This document shows, piece after piece, positions 36,172 through 48,949 of a DNA stretch of 64,000 nt. The position numbers and the translations under genes are program-made. Below the pieces are notes generated by a model. That model searched no databases. It saw only the letters and a program-made list of their open reading frames with translations, and was not told the DNA's origin. This stretch comes from Nageia nagi. Lineage: Eukaryota; Pinophyta. Location: assembly GCA_050084985.1 (NCBI GenBank), contig JBITNC010000001.1:3906001-3970000 (forward strand), given 5' to 3'. Every line of letters starts with the position of its first letter. Within the stretch, counting starts at the first letter, position 1.

Positions 36172-36405
36172 ATGGCATATCAGTCCAGAGAGATAGGCAA
36201 CTACGAAGTCAGTGCGCAGATCGGGGCTGGCTCGTTCTCTGTCGTCTGGCATGCAAAGCACAAATTCACTGGCCAAGAAGTTGCTATCAAGGAAATTGCC
36301 ACAGGAAAGCTCCAGAAAAAATTGTTGGAAAGTCTTCAATCAGAGGTTGAGATTTTGCAGAAGATTGAGCATCCTAACATTACAAGGTTGCATGAGATTA
36401 TTAAA
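36172..36405 (+). other. ATG1: ATG1-like exon 1
   Basis: It has 78 codons, from an ATG in good plant context (A at -3, G at +4) to HEIIK, followed by a perfect donor GTAAGT at 36406. It codes for the N-lobe up to the end of beta strand 4. It ends in phase 0. Confidence 0.92.
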
Positions 36406-39400
36406 GTAAGTTCATCACATTCACATTCCTATTCTATTCTAGAATATTTATCTGTTTTGTTTTGTTTTTCTAATGTGCTGTTTTGATTAATGTAGACTCT
36501 GGTAGATTTTTAGTTGCCAACATAGCCAGCATGACTAATTGGCATATGAGACCAGTTGTGGATCATAATCGAAGCTTTTCACTTTGTATGAAGGTTGTGT
36601 CGCTATGGGTTTTGATCTTTTCGTCAAGCCCATAGTAATTGAGTTCAAACGAGAGTTCTAGTTTTTTACTTAGGTGTATAGGTATTCGCTAGATGAAAAA
36701 TTGGGCAAAGGTGGACCTCTTCAACTAGTCATTAAAATATTTGCAACGGAGAATGTTTGTTTCATGTGGTCTGCCAGTTAATGGTGGACTGCATCCTGTT
36801 ATGTATGTAGACTACATGTGAGTCACATATGGACATACATCGTGACGATAATCGAATTGATTTTTGATTGACATTTATATAGTTGGTACTTGGTCATATT
36901 CTTCTTGGTAGAAGCGAGATCGCCTGCCAGATTGTTTTATTTTTCTCGGAGAAGCACACTTGTTTGAGGTCATATGAACGCATGGCATCATGGGGTCATT
37001 TTGAAAATGATTTTTGAGGCATTGTCAATTTGGATTTGGCAGTTGCATGGTTTTCTGCAAACATCATACAAAAAAGGGACTCTTAAATATTTATATTTGT
37101 TGATACAATTTGGAGATGACCCCATTCTGGTTAGCAACTATGATTCCAAATCTAGATGCAGATGGCATAAACAAAATGCATCCAAATACAATATATATAA
37201 TTCATGCGTATCCACATAATGCTCATATGTTTTGACAAGTAAAATGGAAACGACAAGATAAATAACGGGGTTGTACTGCTTTGCCACCTACCAGACTAAA
37301 TAAATTGTCATGTGCATCTTGCCGATAAGATGTAAGAATCTGATGTTGAGAGTTGGCCAACTCATGAATAGCATATACTTCAAAGTTTCAAACAATTTCT
37401 AGGTTATTTTGTAACGTTTAAAGGTAAATAATTTAGTTGTGCTTGTCAATAACCAACAATAACTTAATGTTATATGCATTTTGTCTAGTGTTCAATGTTC
37501 AAGCGAATTTATTTATTAGGAACATTACTCTTTTGTTCCATGGTGTGACAAAAGTTCTTCAAATAATAAAGCTGAGCCATTTATTTGAAAGCAAGATTCA
37601 ACCTGTAGGCTATCCATAGACTTTGAAGGATATGCATGTAAATATCATCCATGAATGGTTTCATACAATAATGCATTATTTGTAATGACTTGTATGCAAT
37701 TGAAATGTCAACCATGCTGATTGCTTTACCAGCGATTTTTGCTTTCCATGAATGGCTTTCAACCACTTCAAAATGTTGAACCTAAGCTGAAATCAGAATG
37801 TTGTTCACTTATGGTATATTGTTTGCACCAGTCAAACACTGTGGGCATGATGGAGACTCAACTCTAATTAGATTATAGAAGTTCCAATTTTCTTATGAAG
37901 ATCTACTCCTGTTTCAAGAATAAGAATGGAATGTACATTTTGTGAAATCTAGGCTTTTGTAGTACTTTGAGTCCTTGATTAATTGATTTCAGCATACTTT
38001 AACATTATGTGGAAGGAACAAATATCTATTGTGTCATGCCATTGTCCATATTTTTTGTCTTTCAAGATACTTTTCTCTGGTGGTAGTCAATAAATATGTT
38101 TTCCATCTTTTCCAACTGGATATCTATTCATTTTTGGAGGATCTTCTTTCTCTTTTTTTGCTTAGCATCAATATATATTTCTATCAAGGTCTTGAACATT
38201 TGACTCTAATATTATAGTCATGGATTAAATGTCCTTCCATCATGGAATATGACCTAATCAAGACATCAAAACAAAGTGCACAGTATTATGCATCTTTTTG
38301 TCCTTTCTGAGTTATTCAACATGCTTTCTTAATGGCATCAAATTGAAATCCATACGTATCACATTAGTCCTGAGAATGACCAGTACACATCACTTGACAT
38401 TACCCATAGCTACACACTGCTGCAATAATGGCTCTAGAAATTGAATATTCACATTGTTCCTGATCATGATCAATACCCTTGGGCCCTCACTTCAGATGGT
38501 CGATAATCACAAGCTCCATCACCACATTTTTGCTGTTGGAATGTTATGGAATATGATGATATACAAATAAGAATAAGATATGGAAACACAACAAATCAGA
38601 ATTTGCTGTCTATTGCACGCCTTTAATGAAAACTTTGCAAATCAAAATTCTTCTATCTTGTGAAGAGATAAAAACTGATTGCAAAATCTTCAAACAATTT
38701 CCCTTTCTCATATCAGAGGAGTCAAAATGTGACTTTAAGGAGCTTTGAAGACTTTAAAACATAAAGTGAGTTTGTTGGGGACCACTAGAGGCGTTTAAAC
38801 AGCTATACCATCAATTATGTGGCATGCTTGCTGCTAATTTGTTGAAAGGTGAAATTGGAGATTGTTAAAGCTTAGAAGCTTCCATATGACACACACATAT
38901 TAATAGAGATGTACATATGCTATTGCATACACACACTTGTACATGTATTTTATGCATACTGTATATGCGCATCCATGTTCATGTGATGATTGTATTATTT
39001 TTCCATACAGTAACTTTCTAATGTTACTTTTCTTCTCCAAACATACTCTACTATTGTTTTGTGACATCTGAAGTTGCCTAAATTTGCAAAATATCACAGT
39101 AAACATAAAAAACTTGATATTTTCCAGGCTGGTGACATCCATTGAAAAAACTGAAAAACTCTTCAGCTGTTGGAAGTTTGCCTTAAATTGGAAAATTAAT
39201 AAAATTAGCGAAAGAATAAGCAATAGATAAGGTGCATGATTACAAAACATTATTTTAATTTGGCATTTTCATATCAACTAATTGGTATTTTAGACATGGT
39301 AGAACTATAAACAACTATATATTTTGAAAAAGCTATTTCCTTTCAAGAAAGTGTCAACTAATTGTCCATATATTTCTGAAATGATTTTCTCTTGGGCTTG

Positions 39401-42400
39401 CTGATAAATTTCTTATCACAATTCTTGCAACTATGGTGATACCCATAGGCAAGCAAGCACAAAGCAAAGACCAGAAGACAAGTTTCTCTTATGCAAGGTG
39501 GCGAGGTCAAATTTCTTTTTCCTAGCACTTGCATCTTCACAATAAATTTATAAGATAAATTTGCACTTTTGATTTGCATCCTGTATGATACCCTTGGACT
39601 CATTTCATAGTCACTCAATGCCTTGTGAGCAAGGATCTATGATACAATCTATACTTGTGACAAATCCTCACCCGATTTATGTGTTATCATGTGTAAACTG
39701 TTGGGTTGGTAACATTGGCCATTACTTTAGAAACGAAATTGTAATTTTATCTTATAATAATTTGTTTGACAGTGGTGTCCTCAAGATGAAACTAAATGAA
39801 AATGACAAGGTGCCTTCCAATGCTGTATGCATCTTCTGTGGATGGTTGGAAGCTTCTGGTTTCTTTTATTATTGTCCTTGAAGCAATGTAACTTGTTGAG
39901 ATGGTGGTTTCAATATGTAGTGACTGTCAATAAAATCTATGGGTTTGATCTGTTTTTATTAATTTAAGGCTTGTAATTCTGAGGTGAAGAATTTTTGTTA
40001 TATTTTATGAGCTTCTGACATTAAGAAAGTCTGCTATATTTTGTGGCAGGTTCCAGGGAAAATCTTTCTTTGTTTAGAGTACTGCACTGGTGGTGATTTA
40101 TCCATGTACATACAAAATCATGGAAGGGTTTCAGAGGATACCGCAAGATATTTTATGTGTCAACTAGGTATAATTTCTCTTCAGTTCTTGATGATTGAAA
40201 TCTATATTAAGTCAAACCTGTCTCAATTATTGCTTTTGAATCAAAAAGTTCATCCTCACATCCCCCACATTTTTTTAACTTCCCAAATTAGGATCAAAAG
40301 ATTAAGGCATCTCCATCCTAGAGAGTGAAATAATGACATCTTCATGAATGAAGAGCAAAAAGGCTTGAGACAATTCAAAATTATTATAAGAAAACACAAA
40401 ATAATACTCCAATTCTTGGATTAAAATCCAAATAATTCCTTGCATTCCTCATTTTTTTGTGATCTAGCTTCATCTAATACCATTAATAGAATATCCTTAA
40501 CGTTATTGGATTTGATGAAAAGTTGTTATCCCTTGGAAAACACTGCTACCTTTACATCTTCCAATTTTATAGGAGCCACTAGCATTATCCTTCTGGGCTG
40601 TAGTAGGGGGAATGACTTCAATTGATCTGGGTTAATTGGAAATAAGTTTGTGGTCCCCAAAATGCCCTTGGAGAATGAAAAAGTTGTCTCTATATTGACT
40701 TCTTGGTCCTCAATCTATGCACCATCCTGGAGATTTATTTGTTCTATCCTATTGGAAGATCTGTTTGTCATTGCCTACCTATGAAAGAACTTAGTGTTTT
40801 TGTCTCCTTTTTTCAACCATGTTTGTCTTGGTATTTGCTTCCAATGTTTTCTTGACTACTCAGCTCTGCTATTCGATTATGTGTTACTTTTTAGGGCTTA
40901 GCCACTCTATTGCACTCATGTGTTGTTTTTCCTAGTTTGCTTTCTTTTAGTGATAGCCCTTTTGGGCCTCACATGCTACATCATATAGCTGTACTTCACA
41001 GTCCCATTGACCGCTTTTGGTCACCCTTGGACATTAATAGAATTTCTTTCTATCTTCATGCGTAAAATATTGTTGCATTCGGATAAAGTCTTCTTTTCTT
41101 CTTTTCCCATTTCTTTCTGTTTCTTCATTATTAATGTTTTCATTTTTTTGTAGGGTCTCGAGTTTGTCTTTCAGGATCTTGTTGTGATTAAAAATCTTGC
41201 CCACCTAATACTTATTCCATTATTTATTGATGTTATTATGCTATGAATGACTTCATCTAAATCATTTATTCCACTATAGTCAACATATGTCCATCTTTTC
41301 TGTACTATTTCTTTAAACTCCTCCTTACAATCCCCCATTCTCATACTTGAAAGAGGGATTCTTTTTTATTTCAGAGATGTTCAACATAAGCCTTATTGAC
41401 CAATGATCCGAGCAAATCCTAGAGAGATTGTTTATTAATGCATTGATGCTCATTCTAACCAATTTTTGAAATTGCTATCAAACTATTTTGACTCCTGTTA
41501 TTGGTCCATGTGAAATCATCTTATTCAAACTCTACATCACATACTTGTAAACCTTATATAAAATCAAAGTTCTATCATGTTTTGAGACATTTGTGTGATA
41601 CCTTCAAATATTTTTGCTTGGTTCCTAAATGTATTAAAATCACCTGTGATTATCGTCATATCCTGAATTCTACAGTTGTTTATAAATTACAACCTATTCC
41701 ACAATGTCCACCCACAACATAGCTCTACGAACTCAATTGTGGGGCCATATTCATTTTTGAGATCAAAAATTGAGTTTGACCTATAGCGAGTTAACTTTGA
41801 AACCATCCAATGTTTGTTGTAGACTTATCATTACTTTTGATGCTTTTAATTTTGTTTGCTGTAGGCATAAGATATCATGATTGCTATCCAAACAAAGATT
41901 CTTGATTAATCTTTGCTTAATAGGGGCATTAACCCCTTTCTGTTCCATGAGACTACTATCATTGTTCTCCTTTGGAGGGAGTTGAGCCATTCTTCAGTAC
42001 TCCTACCAACTTTCCTTGATATTCTCCATCTGTATTTACCGTTGCCTCTTTTGTGCTTCTTGCTAATTTTGTTGGTCTACCTCTTTTACATTTTTGCATT
42101 TAAGGAGCTACTTGGATTGCAGTATTCACCAATTTACTCTTTATCCTTGAACTCTATTGTGTAGTTGTTGATTATTTTTGTGATCTGTTTGATTATAAAA
42201 TGTATAAAGGACAAATTCTTCAACTTTGTCAATCTCTTGTTTTTCTCTTTTTCCATTTGGAGATTGAGAAGATTTTGGGCTTGTTTGCTTCTTATTATGT
42301 GCCTAACTCAAATCTACATTCTTCTTATTCAACTGCGATTCCTATATTGTTTTGTGGAGGCTCCACATTAGCTGTTGTAATTGCTGGGTTAGGGGTAAAT

Positions 42401-45400
42401 TTCCATTTTTCATTCTTCCCGGTCTCATCATTGTTATTGCCATTTGGTAGTGCCTCAAAGCTATTTTAAAAATCTTTTTGACTCTTCTCTATCAGCCTCC
42501 ATTGTTGAAGAGTTTTTTTAGCCATTCAAATCCATCTCTATCTAATGGTTAGTTATCATTATATGCCCTATGTATATTCACTTGAAAACTTTTTCTAGGC
42601 TTATTTGAGGGTAGTTGTGCATAATATGACTCATTTTGAAACAATTTCTGCATTTGAAAGCAATATTCCCTTGCTTGCTCACTATGCTTGGCTTTTTTGT
42701 TTGGAACTATTTCAATTATTTTCAAAGACAATATTTTCTTTAGTACTTGGTCTATGTATCTTTCTCACATCACTATGTTATTCCCAATTAAATAATTATA
42801 CTTAGTTTTATATATTAATTTGCAATGTTCATAGCAGTAATTAATATTAATACTTTCTTAATTGATGTCAGCTGCTGGCTTACAAATCCTTCGAGAAAAC
42901 CATGTTATACACAGGGATCTCAAGCCACAGGTTAGTCACAGTGTTCTTGACTTGTTTCCTTCTCTTAATTGTGTTTTCTTTAACTGGAGGCCATTTTGTA
43001 GGATTGTTTTACCATATGGTTTTTGTACATATTGACTTGTTTAAAATTTTAAATATCACTTTATTGGGTTCACATTTTTTTTTTGTTTTTTCACTTTCTA
43101 TTATTTGTTTAGATGCTTTTTGGTTTTTGGGAGTTACTCTATTTAACTGTTGTACCATACAGTTCCATAGTCTTATTTTGGTCCTTTGTAAATCCTAACA
43201 TAATTTTTTTTTATTTCTGTGGCCTTGTATAAACTTGTTGCATGTGTATGCCAGTTTTGTATTTCACCCATGTGCAATGCTAGAATGGTTGTTAATCCTG
43301 TTTTTTGTCCATCTCCTATTGGATATGGCCATGGCATTGATGCCTGAAACATAAAATAATAATATGGATCTATGTTATTTATTTTTGATAGTAATAAAAA
43401 CAAGGGTTTGAAAGGACCTTTAATCTTTAACAATTGCATCTGGATATTCAATATGCTCAAAATCAAAACAATTCAAGAGTGGGACCATCAGGGCTAAGGA
43501 AACATAAAAGAATAACATGGATCTATGTTATTTTTTTAATAGTAATAAAAACAAGAGATTTGAAAGGACCTATATCCTTTTATGATTGCATTTGGATATT
43601 CAATATGCTCAAAATCAAAACAATTCAAGAGTGGGACTATCAGGGTAAGGAAAGGCCCTGATTAAGCAATAAAAGCCTAAAAATTTAAAACGTAGTATTT
43701 GCCTAAAACAAAATAGAACCAGAAAACAAATAGTTCAAACTCTCTGGAGATGGGTTTTGGGGATGGGCTTGAAGGAGATCCTTGCCTTCTTCCAATCATC
43801 CATCGATTTGAATTTGAAACCCTCCTAGGGTTTTTAGAGTTGAAACAGAGGTCGAAAATTTTTAGAACTTAGGTCCACTGCAACTGCCCTTCTGATCATA
43901 GTGTAGATCATATCCTCCAACCTCTATGTCGCTTAGATTATGCATCTCGTTGCATCAATGCCCATCACACTAAAAACGACACTACGTTAGTCGCCTAGCA
44001 TCCTACACGCATGCCACTCCAACATCTTGTGTTGAGTTCAAGTCTTCAAGATAAGTCCTTTACTACACTTTGGTGCTAAGATTTGAAGATCATCATCCAT
44101 AGAATCCAAGAGAATTGCAGGACCATAGAAGATGTTTCCTCCTCCTAGGTTTGCCCACATACTCATTGAGGGTTTACATTCTTTAGGGCTCCAAACAAAA
44201 CACCCTTTGTACTTCTCTTTTGCAGAAAAAATGGCATCCTCACAGTGACCATTTAGTAGAGGATCTTGGACAAAGAAATGTCCATAATGAGACTAGGGTT
44301 CCAAATCCCTAAAAAAACTTTGCTTACAACCAATAGAATCGATTGTTCATAGAACCATGAAACATTAGGTCATCAAACAAATTTACTCCAAAAATGTCTT
44401 CAATCCTCCTAGGCTCCATGAAGGAAAGAAAGCTGCTTATAAGACCATTGTTGCATCTTGACGTACGACCTACACCTAGTAGGGATTTGAATTTGATCCC
44501 ATAGCTCTGAAAAATGCTCATAAGCAACAAGCTCTTCTCCAATACCTGCGAGAGATTCCTTTTACCATTTCAATCCAAATATGATGCCTTCCACCAACAA
44601 AACCCGAATCACCATTCCACATAAGGTTCACCCACTATTTTCCATCAAGATAGTTGTTGCCACCATCCTTAGATCCTTACCACCATTGCATCACTCTAAG
44701 ACAATGCGTCCCATTACATCAAGATCCAAACCACCATAAAAGACATTGCGTTAGTCGCCCAACACCTGTTGTAGGTGTATTGCTCCAACACCCCATGTTG
44801 AGTATGAAATGAGTCTTTTATTATCATTCAAACCTGATCTTTGCAACGCATCAACAAAGACTTCTTGGAGGGATGGTACAAACAAGTATTGCAACCCTAT
44901 GAAGAATCTAGTGCTCTTCAAATCTTTAACGATTCGATCAAAAAGCCCTGCTGAGTGTAGGATTTGAATCAGTCGCTATTTCTCCAAAGAATGACACCTC
45001 ACACCTTCTTTCCCATCCAATCCTTCTTTGGGGACTCCTTCATTTGCCCCTGTCACATCCAACCGAATTGCAGCCAGAGCCATTATACCAACTGCGATGC
45101 TAAGACGTGAACCCCAAATATTCAAAGTTTGCAGAAGCATTACCCTGAATGTGCAGTCTTTGTGGCTTTTTCTCCAACCTCTTCTGCCTCTTCTCCTTGC
45201 AAGACAAGTTGCAATTGGGATTTCAACAGATATGATCGTCTCCTCCTTTGTCTTCATTCTTGCGCAAGGTGTTTGAGGTGCTTTGGGTCTCCAATCGGGT
45301 CACCCATGCGCATAACATGGATCTATGTTACACTATGGCAACTTCTTGTATTATATAGTTCCATTGTCTTATTTAATCTTCCATAGATTCTAACATATTC

Positions 45401-48400
45401 TTTTTATTTCAGCAGTCTTGTTTCTCATAGACCAGTTGCAATGCTAGAATGGCTGCTGATCCTACTTTTTTATCCATTGTGTATTGGATTATGATATAGT
45501 GATGGCATCAATGAATGAAACATAAAAACTGACATGGATCTAAGCTACTTTATTGTAACTTCTTGTTCTATACAGTTCCTTTGTCTTGTTTTGATCTTCC
45601 ATAAATTGTAACATAAAATATTCCTTATTTCTGTGGCCTTGTTTGTCAACATTTTTGTATGTTTATGCTGGTATTTTATTTGATCCATGTGCAAAAGCTA
45701 GAAAGGTTGCTGATCCTATTTTTTATCCATTGATGGCTCAAACATAAAAGAATGACATGGATCTGATTGTTGGTACTAAACAAACATTCCAAAGAGCTAA
45801 AATACATTCTTTCTAGCTTCTAAGATGACGCACAAAATGCAGGATATGGCTAGGGAAAATTAGCAGGTACGATATGGAAGCCTAGTCTTGGACCGACTAA
45901 ATGGTCTTTTGTTGAGCAGGTATAAATACTTTTTCTTCAGTGATTCATTTGATTCAAGAGCACAATCCCTCACTCCATTATCCTAGCAAAAGGGGCCTCC
46001 CTCCTTGAATTGCGATCATCTTCAGGATCACCACCTATTTTCACAAGGTTTGTAGTTGTATTGTGGGAGATAACCCTTCAAGGTGTAGAAAATACTCATA
46101 CTTGGCGTTACACTCCTTGATGGACTTAGCATTGACCACATCGAGGGACAAAAGGATTGGTATTCATACTTTTAGGCACTTTTAGCCAATATTCAAATAC
46201 AAATCAACACGATCCCTCCTTATAGGTTTTCCTTGGGAGCCCCTCCTTACCTCCTACCTTGGCATAAGGAGATGATACTTAGATCCACAAGGACATCAAT
46301 CTCCAATACAACAACTGTGCATGGATCTCCCTTGCCATCCCTCTCTTTTCCAAGTTGTCTTTCTATCATGAGCACTTTTTGGAGATATGAGATGGATATG
46401 TAGTTCCCCCATGCTACCTTTCGCCACTTATGATGCATGGCCTACGGATCCCTATTGGGAAGAGTGGATTTGCCTATTTTGCCCTTTGGAAGAAGTGGAA
46501 ACCTTTGACCACTTTTATCTTCTAGTGTCTCATTTTCTATGAGATTTGAGGCAAATTTCATTGTTTGAAGGACAATTTGCAATCTCTATCCACCTTCTTC
46601 AGATACTTGGATCAACAATGCTTTGCACTTTAGATTAGGGAGTTGACTCAACTTCGATGATGGAGGAGCTTCTCTCCTAATGGCTCTTGAGCGAACGAAA
46701 ACGTCATGCATCGAATTGCACAAACAAAGGCGGGGTCACTAGACAACGCATTGATGTCTCTTCAAGTATTCAAAGGAGTGATGGAGAGAGATAGATCATG
46801 GATTTACTTAACAAGGATTTTTCGTCCTTGAGTGATATGAGAGACCAGGATTTGCGGTAGGGGTGAGTTCTTCTCAACCCCTAGGCCCCCCTCCCCCTCC
46901 TTCCCCTTTCTTACTCTCCATTCTTTCAAAGAGTACTATGCACAACTTGGGAGTTTTGGATTGCAGCCTCTCTCTCTCCTTCCTACTTTCTTCTTTCTCA
47001 TTTTGGCCTGCTTCTTTGGTCATTACTTTGTATTTACCTTTATTTCTTTCCTTCTCGGTGAGTGGTTTTGCCCTCCCACTTATTGTTATTACAACATCCT
47101 TTTTGCAGTCTTTTGGGGCCACTTTTGGCCCATCATGGACATTAATAATATTTTATTGCATTTTAATGTTCTTATTGTGTAATGCAATTGTCATATGGGG
47201 AAATTGCTGTTTTTGCAATTTGATATGTGATTGCTGGAGTGATGTCTAATACAATTTACCATCTCAGATCCTTTTTATGGTTTAAATGCTAAGATTACTG
47301 GATATTTCTATTAGAAATCAAGGGTTTTTGTCTGTCGATGGTTAGTTTCATGATGCTATATGTAACAAATTGAAGATATAAACAACATAAACAGAATAGC
47401 AAGCATACTCATGGACATTCTCTGTTATGTGGAATTCTTGGTCCTGGGATTAGTTTGCTTTTTATTGAACAGCTGGTTATCAAAAATCATAGATTCTGCT
47501 TCCTATCTGGTGCTATCTATTCCTAGACATTGCTATAGATAAGTGAGGGATGCAGCTCGGATTTGTTTCAGAAAACCTGTGTGAATATATGTGTGTCATG
47601 GTCACGTTCCCTTGCAAATAAAGTTTGTTAACAGATAGGGATGCCTACAATATTTGTTTATCTTAGGTAGTTAGTTCCATCTTTTTGTTTGACTGAAGAT
47701 ATGAAACTAAGTGTTTGCGCTAGATAACTTATCTAATACATATATGTACTGTAATTGACTTCCCATTTTATATTTTCTCTGTCTTGGCTATGCCTTGACT
47801 AGAGTTTATTCATTTATTGTGCCCCCCTAATAATGATTTGTACTTGTTTGAGTTTATTTGTTGAGCTTTTTTTATTTGGAACTCCTTGCCATGGACACTT
47901 GCAGTGTAAAATCCTATTGGCCGTTTTGGTCAATCATGGACACAGTTTGTCATGTTTGTTTCTTCTTTTTCATTGCCATTGTGTGAAAATTCCCTTTCCA
48001 CAGTTTCATCTGTATGTGTTATAACATGTTTTCCTTTTTACATTTCTATGCTTTCTGTTTGGGGATAGTCTTGCCTGTTTTTCTATGCATTTTATTTCTT
48101 TTCCTTTTGTCTGACTTTGAAGAATCAGTCTAATGTTTGCTTAGGGTTTTTCTCGAGAACTTTATATTGAGGTTGTACTTGGCTGACTAGTTATAGATAA
48201 GAAGCAATGTGCTTGCTGATAGTTCTATTTTCATACGAGGCAACATGAAATGATTAAATATTTCAAAAGCATTTACAGTTGCTTGCATCTGATAATATCC
48301 ATTCCATTTTTGTTTGAATGTATATTGTTTGGTTCATTCTGCCAGTGGACATAGATATAAGAACCTTGATTTCATTCATGAAAATATCTTTAATTGATAA

Positions 48401-48587
48401 ATAGAATGGATTCATTTCTAAAGTTTTATGAATCGGCATAATAACTGAGAATGAATATGTAACATTTAGTTTTGTACCTTCTTAGTATTTTCTTTTGTGA
48501 TGATACTTTGCTGGAATTGCAGAACCTTCTCCTGTCCAGTAATGATAGCAATGCACTGCTGAAAATTGCAGATTTTGGATTTGCAAG
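36172..48587 (+). CDS. ATG1: ATG1-like serine/threonine protein kinase, 5' part (4 exons)
   Basis: Spliced exons 36172-36405, 40050-40167, 42872-42930 and 48523-48587 encode 158 residues in one frame. The chain has the Gly-rich loop IGAGSFSVV (residues 17-25), VAIK with the ATP-anchoring Lys40, alpha-C Glu58, LEYCTGGDLSMYIQ after the hinge, HRDLKPQN (131-138, catalytic Asp133) and DFG (154-156). Overall it matches plant ATG1 kinases, the cytosolic enzymes that with ATG13 and ATG11/ATG101 start autophagosome formation under starvation and TOR control. The residues ESLQSE and FGFAR are typical of ATG1. All catalytic residues seen are intact. The activation segment, C-lobe and C-terminal ATG13-binding part are not in the window. 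Other ULK/SnRK-like kinases are less likely given the sequence. Confidence 0.88.
36406..40049 (+). other. ATG1-like intron 1, 3,644 bp
   Basis: It is bounded by GTAAGT and TTTGTGGCAG. The interior is T-rich, with no recognised transposon protein and no long tandem repeat. Short open frames on both strands (for example 39250-38900 on the minus strand) have no family features. It contains a run of ACACACA/TGCATAC words near 38890-38960. Confidence 0.75.
40050..40167 (+). other. ATG1: ATG1-like exon 2
   Basis: The acceptor is TTTGTGGCAG and the exon opens VPGKIFLCLEYC in phase 0. It ends CQL plus one base before donor GTATAA (40168). It codes for beta 5, the hinge and helices D-E. Confidence 0.9.
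40300..42760 (-). pseudogene. LINE (L1-type) ORF1 tail and endonuclease, antisense in intron 2
   Basis: Read on the minus strand from 42731, an ORF1-like end carries a decayed zinc knuckle (YCFQMQKLFQ, NESYYAQLPSNKPRKSF). It is followed by linker and then, near 41930-41790, the start of an APE-type endonuclease: NAPIKQRLIKNLCLDSNHDI then LCLQQTKLKASK (the family's 'LCLQETK' with Glu, a metal-binding residue, changed to Gln). Stop-broken endonuclease-like sequence continues to about 40330. No reverse transcriptase fingers are seen, so the copy is truncated. It lies opposite to the kinase, which limits interference from its own polyadenylation signal. Confidence 0.62.
42872..42930 (+). other. 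ATG1: ATG1-like exon 3
   Basis: The acceptor is TTGATGTCAG (42862-42871). The exon has 59 bases and with the leftover base of exon 2 gives AAGLQILRENHVIHRDLKPQ. The donor GTTAGT starts at 42931. It codes for helix E and the catalytic loop including HRD. Confidence 0.92.
43130..43651 (+). repeat. Intron 3 repeat family: first copy plus a 152-bp tandem duplication
   Basis: A segment with CCATACAGTTCCATAGTCTT, ATTTCTGTGGCCTTGT, GTGCAATGCTAGAATGG and ATCTCCTATTGGATATGG (43150-43330) recurs in diverged form at 45330-45530 and 45555-45770. Directly after it a 152-bp unit is duplicated in tandem: AAACATAAAA starts at 43348 and 43500, and CAATATGCTCAAAATCAAAA occurs in both copies. Confidence 0.82.
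43670..45315 (-). other. Unrecognised insert with antisense coding-like segments
   Basis: This 1.6-kb block has a more even base composition than the intron around it and separates copies of the intron 3 repeat: ATAACATGGATCTATGTTA lies on both sides, near 43512 and 45304. Minus-strand blocks include 45257-44976 (CLARRRGRRGWRKSHKDCTF, then SRLSIAVGIMALAAIRL), an 'LFDRIVKDLKSTRFFIGLQY' stretch near 44900, and 44542-44324. Frames shift and stop. It may be a captured gene fragment or an unfamiliar retroelement; I cannot name it. Confidence 0.35.
45316..45775 (+). repeat. Intron 3 repeat family, second and third copies
   Basis: Two consecutive diverged copies of the unit at 43130-43370, each with a TAGTTCC or CAGTTCC block, TCTTCCATA(A/G)ATT, GCTAGAA(T/A)GG, TTTTTTATCCATTG and a closing 'AACATAAA...GACATGGATCT' block (about 45520 and 45745). 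Confidence 0.7.
46060..46880 (+). pseudogene. LINE-like C-terminal zinc-binding remnant in intron 3
   Basis: On the + strand, near 46440-46530, the frame reads TDPYWEEWICLFCPLEEVET then FDHFYLLVSHF. The pattern C-x2-C, then E-x-x-x-x-x-H, then a position where Cys is usual before a short hydrophobic stretch is that of the zinc-binding region after reverse transcriptase in LINEs. An earlier RISSHRLE-like region (46370-46400) is too decayed to be sure of. Stops follow within 30 codons. The nearby + frame 46863-47249 is hydrophobic and has no motif. Confidence 0.4.
48523..48587 (+). other. ATG1: ATG1-like exon 4
   Basis: The acceptor GAATTGCAG is followed by NLLLSSNDSNALLKIADFGF then A and two bases of a split Arg codon; the donor GTAGGG starts at 48588. 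It codes for beta 7-8 and the DFG motif. The next exon should finish the Arg and give the activation segment, but I found no such exon up to 64000. Confidence 0.9.
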
Positions 48588-48949
48588 GTAGGGTCTGGTT
48601 TGCTTTTGGCATTCTCATTACTGGAAGTTAGTTGATGATTTCAATTACTTGTTTTGGGTTTGGTGTAAGGAATGAATAATACACATAAATAGCTTAAATT
48701 TAGAAACCAACTGAAAGTGACTGTTGTAATTGCAACTGAGTTTTTTAGGAAAGATAGTTCATAAGATAGAGGGGGCCTCCACTACTTTTTTTAATGGAAA
48801 ATAGTGTTTTTTGCTAATGCTATCCCTATAATGCTTTTAAATAGAATGCTTCATGCATTTTGTCAGTCCGGAAATCAAACAGAATCACCTTGCGTCACGT
48901 GGGGTTAATGGCCATTGTAACACTTTTTTTGGAATCAAATTGGTTTTCC

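Larger units (their letters stand above)
42931..48522 (+). other. ATG1-like intron 3, 5,592 bp
   Basis: It is bounded by GTTAGT and GGAATTGCAG. It contains the repeat family, the unrecognised insert and the LINE-like tail listed separately. From 47250 to 48520 it is plain T-rich intron sequence with nothing recognisable. Confidence 0.8.

Noticed and set aside
46863-47249. 128-codon hydrophobic sense frame and its 82-codon charged antisense partner in intron 3
   Set aside because: The hydrophobicity comes from T-rich DNA. Neither strand has a recognisable domain, and it directly follows a LINE-like tail.
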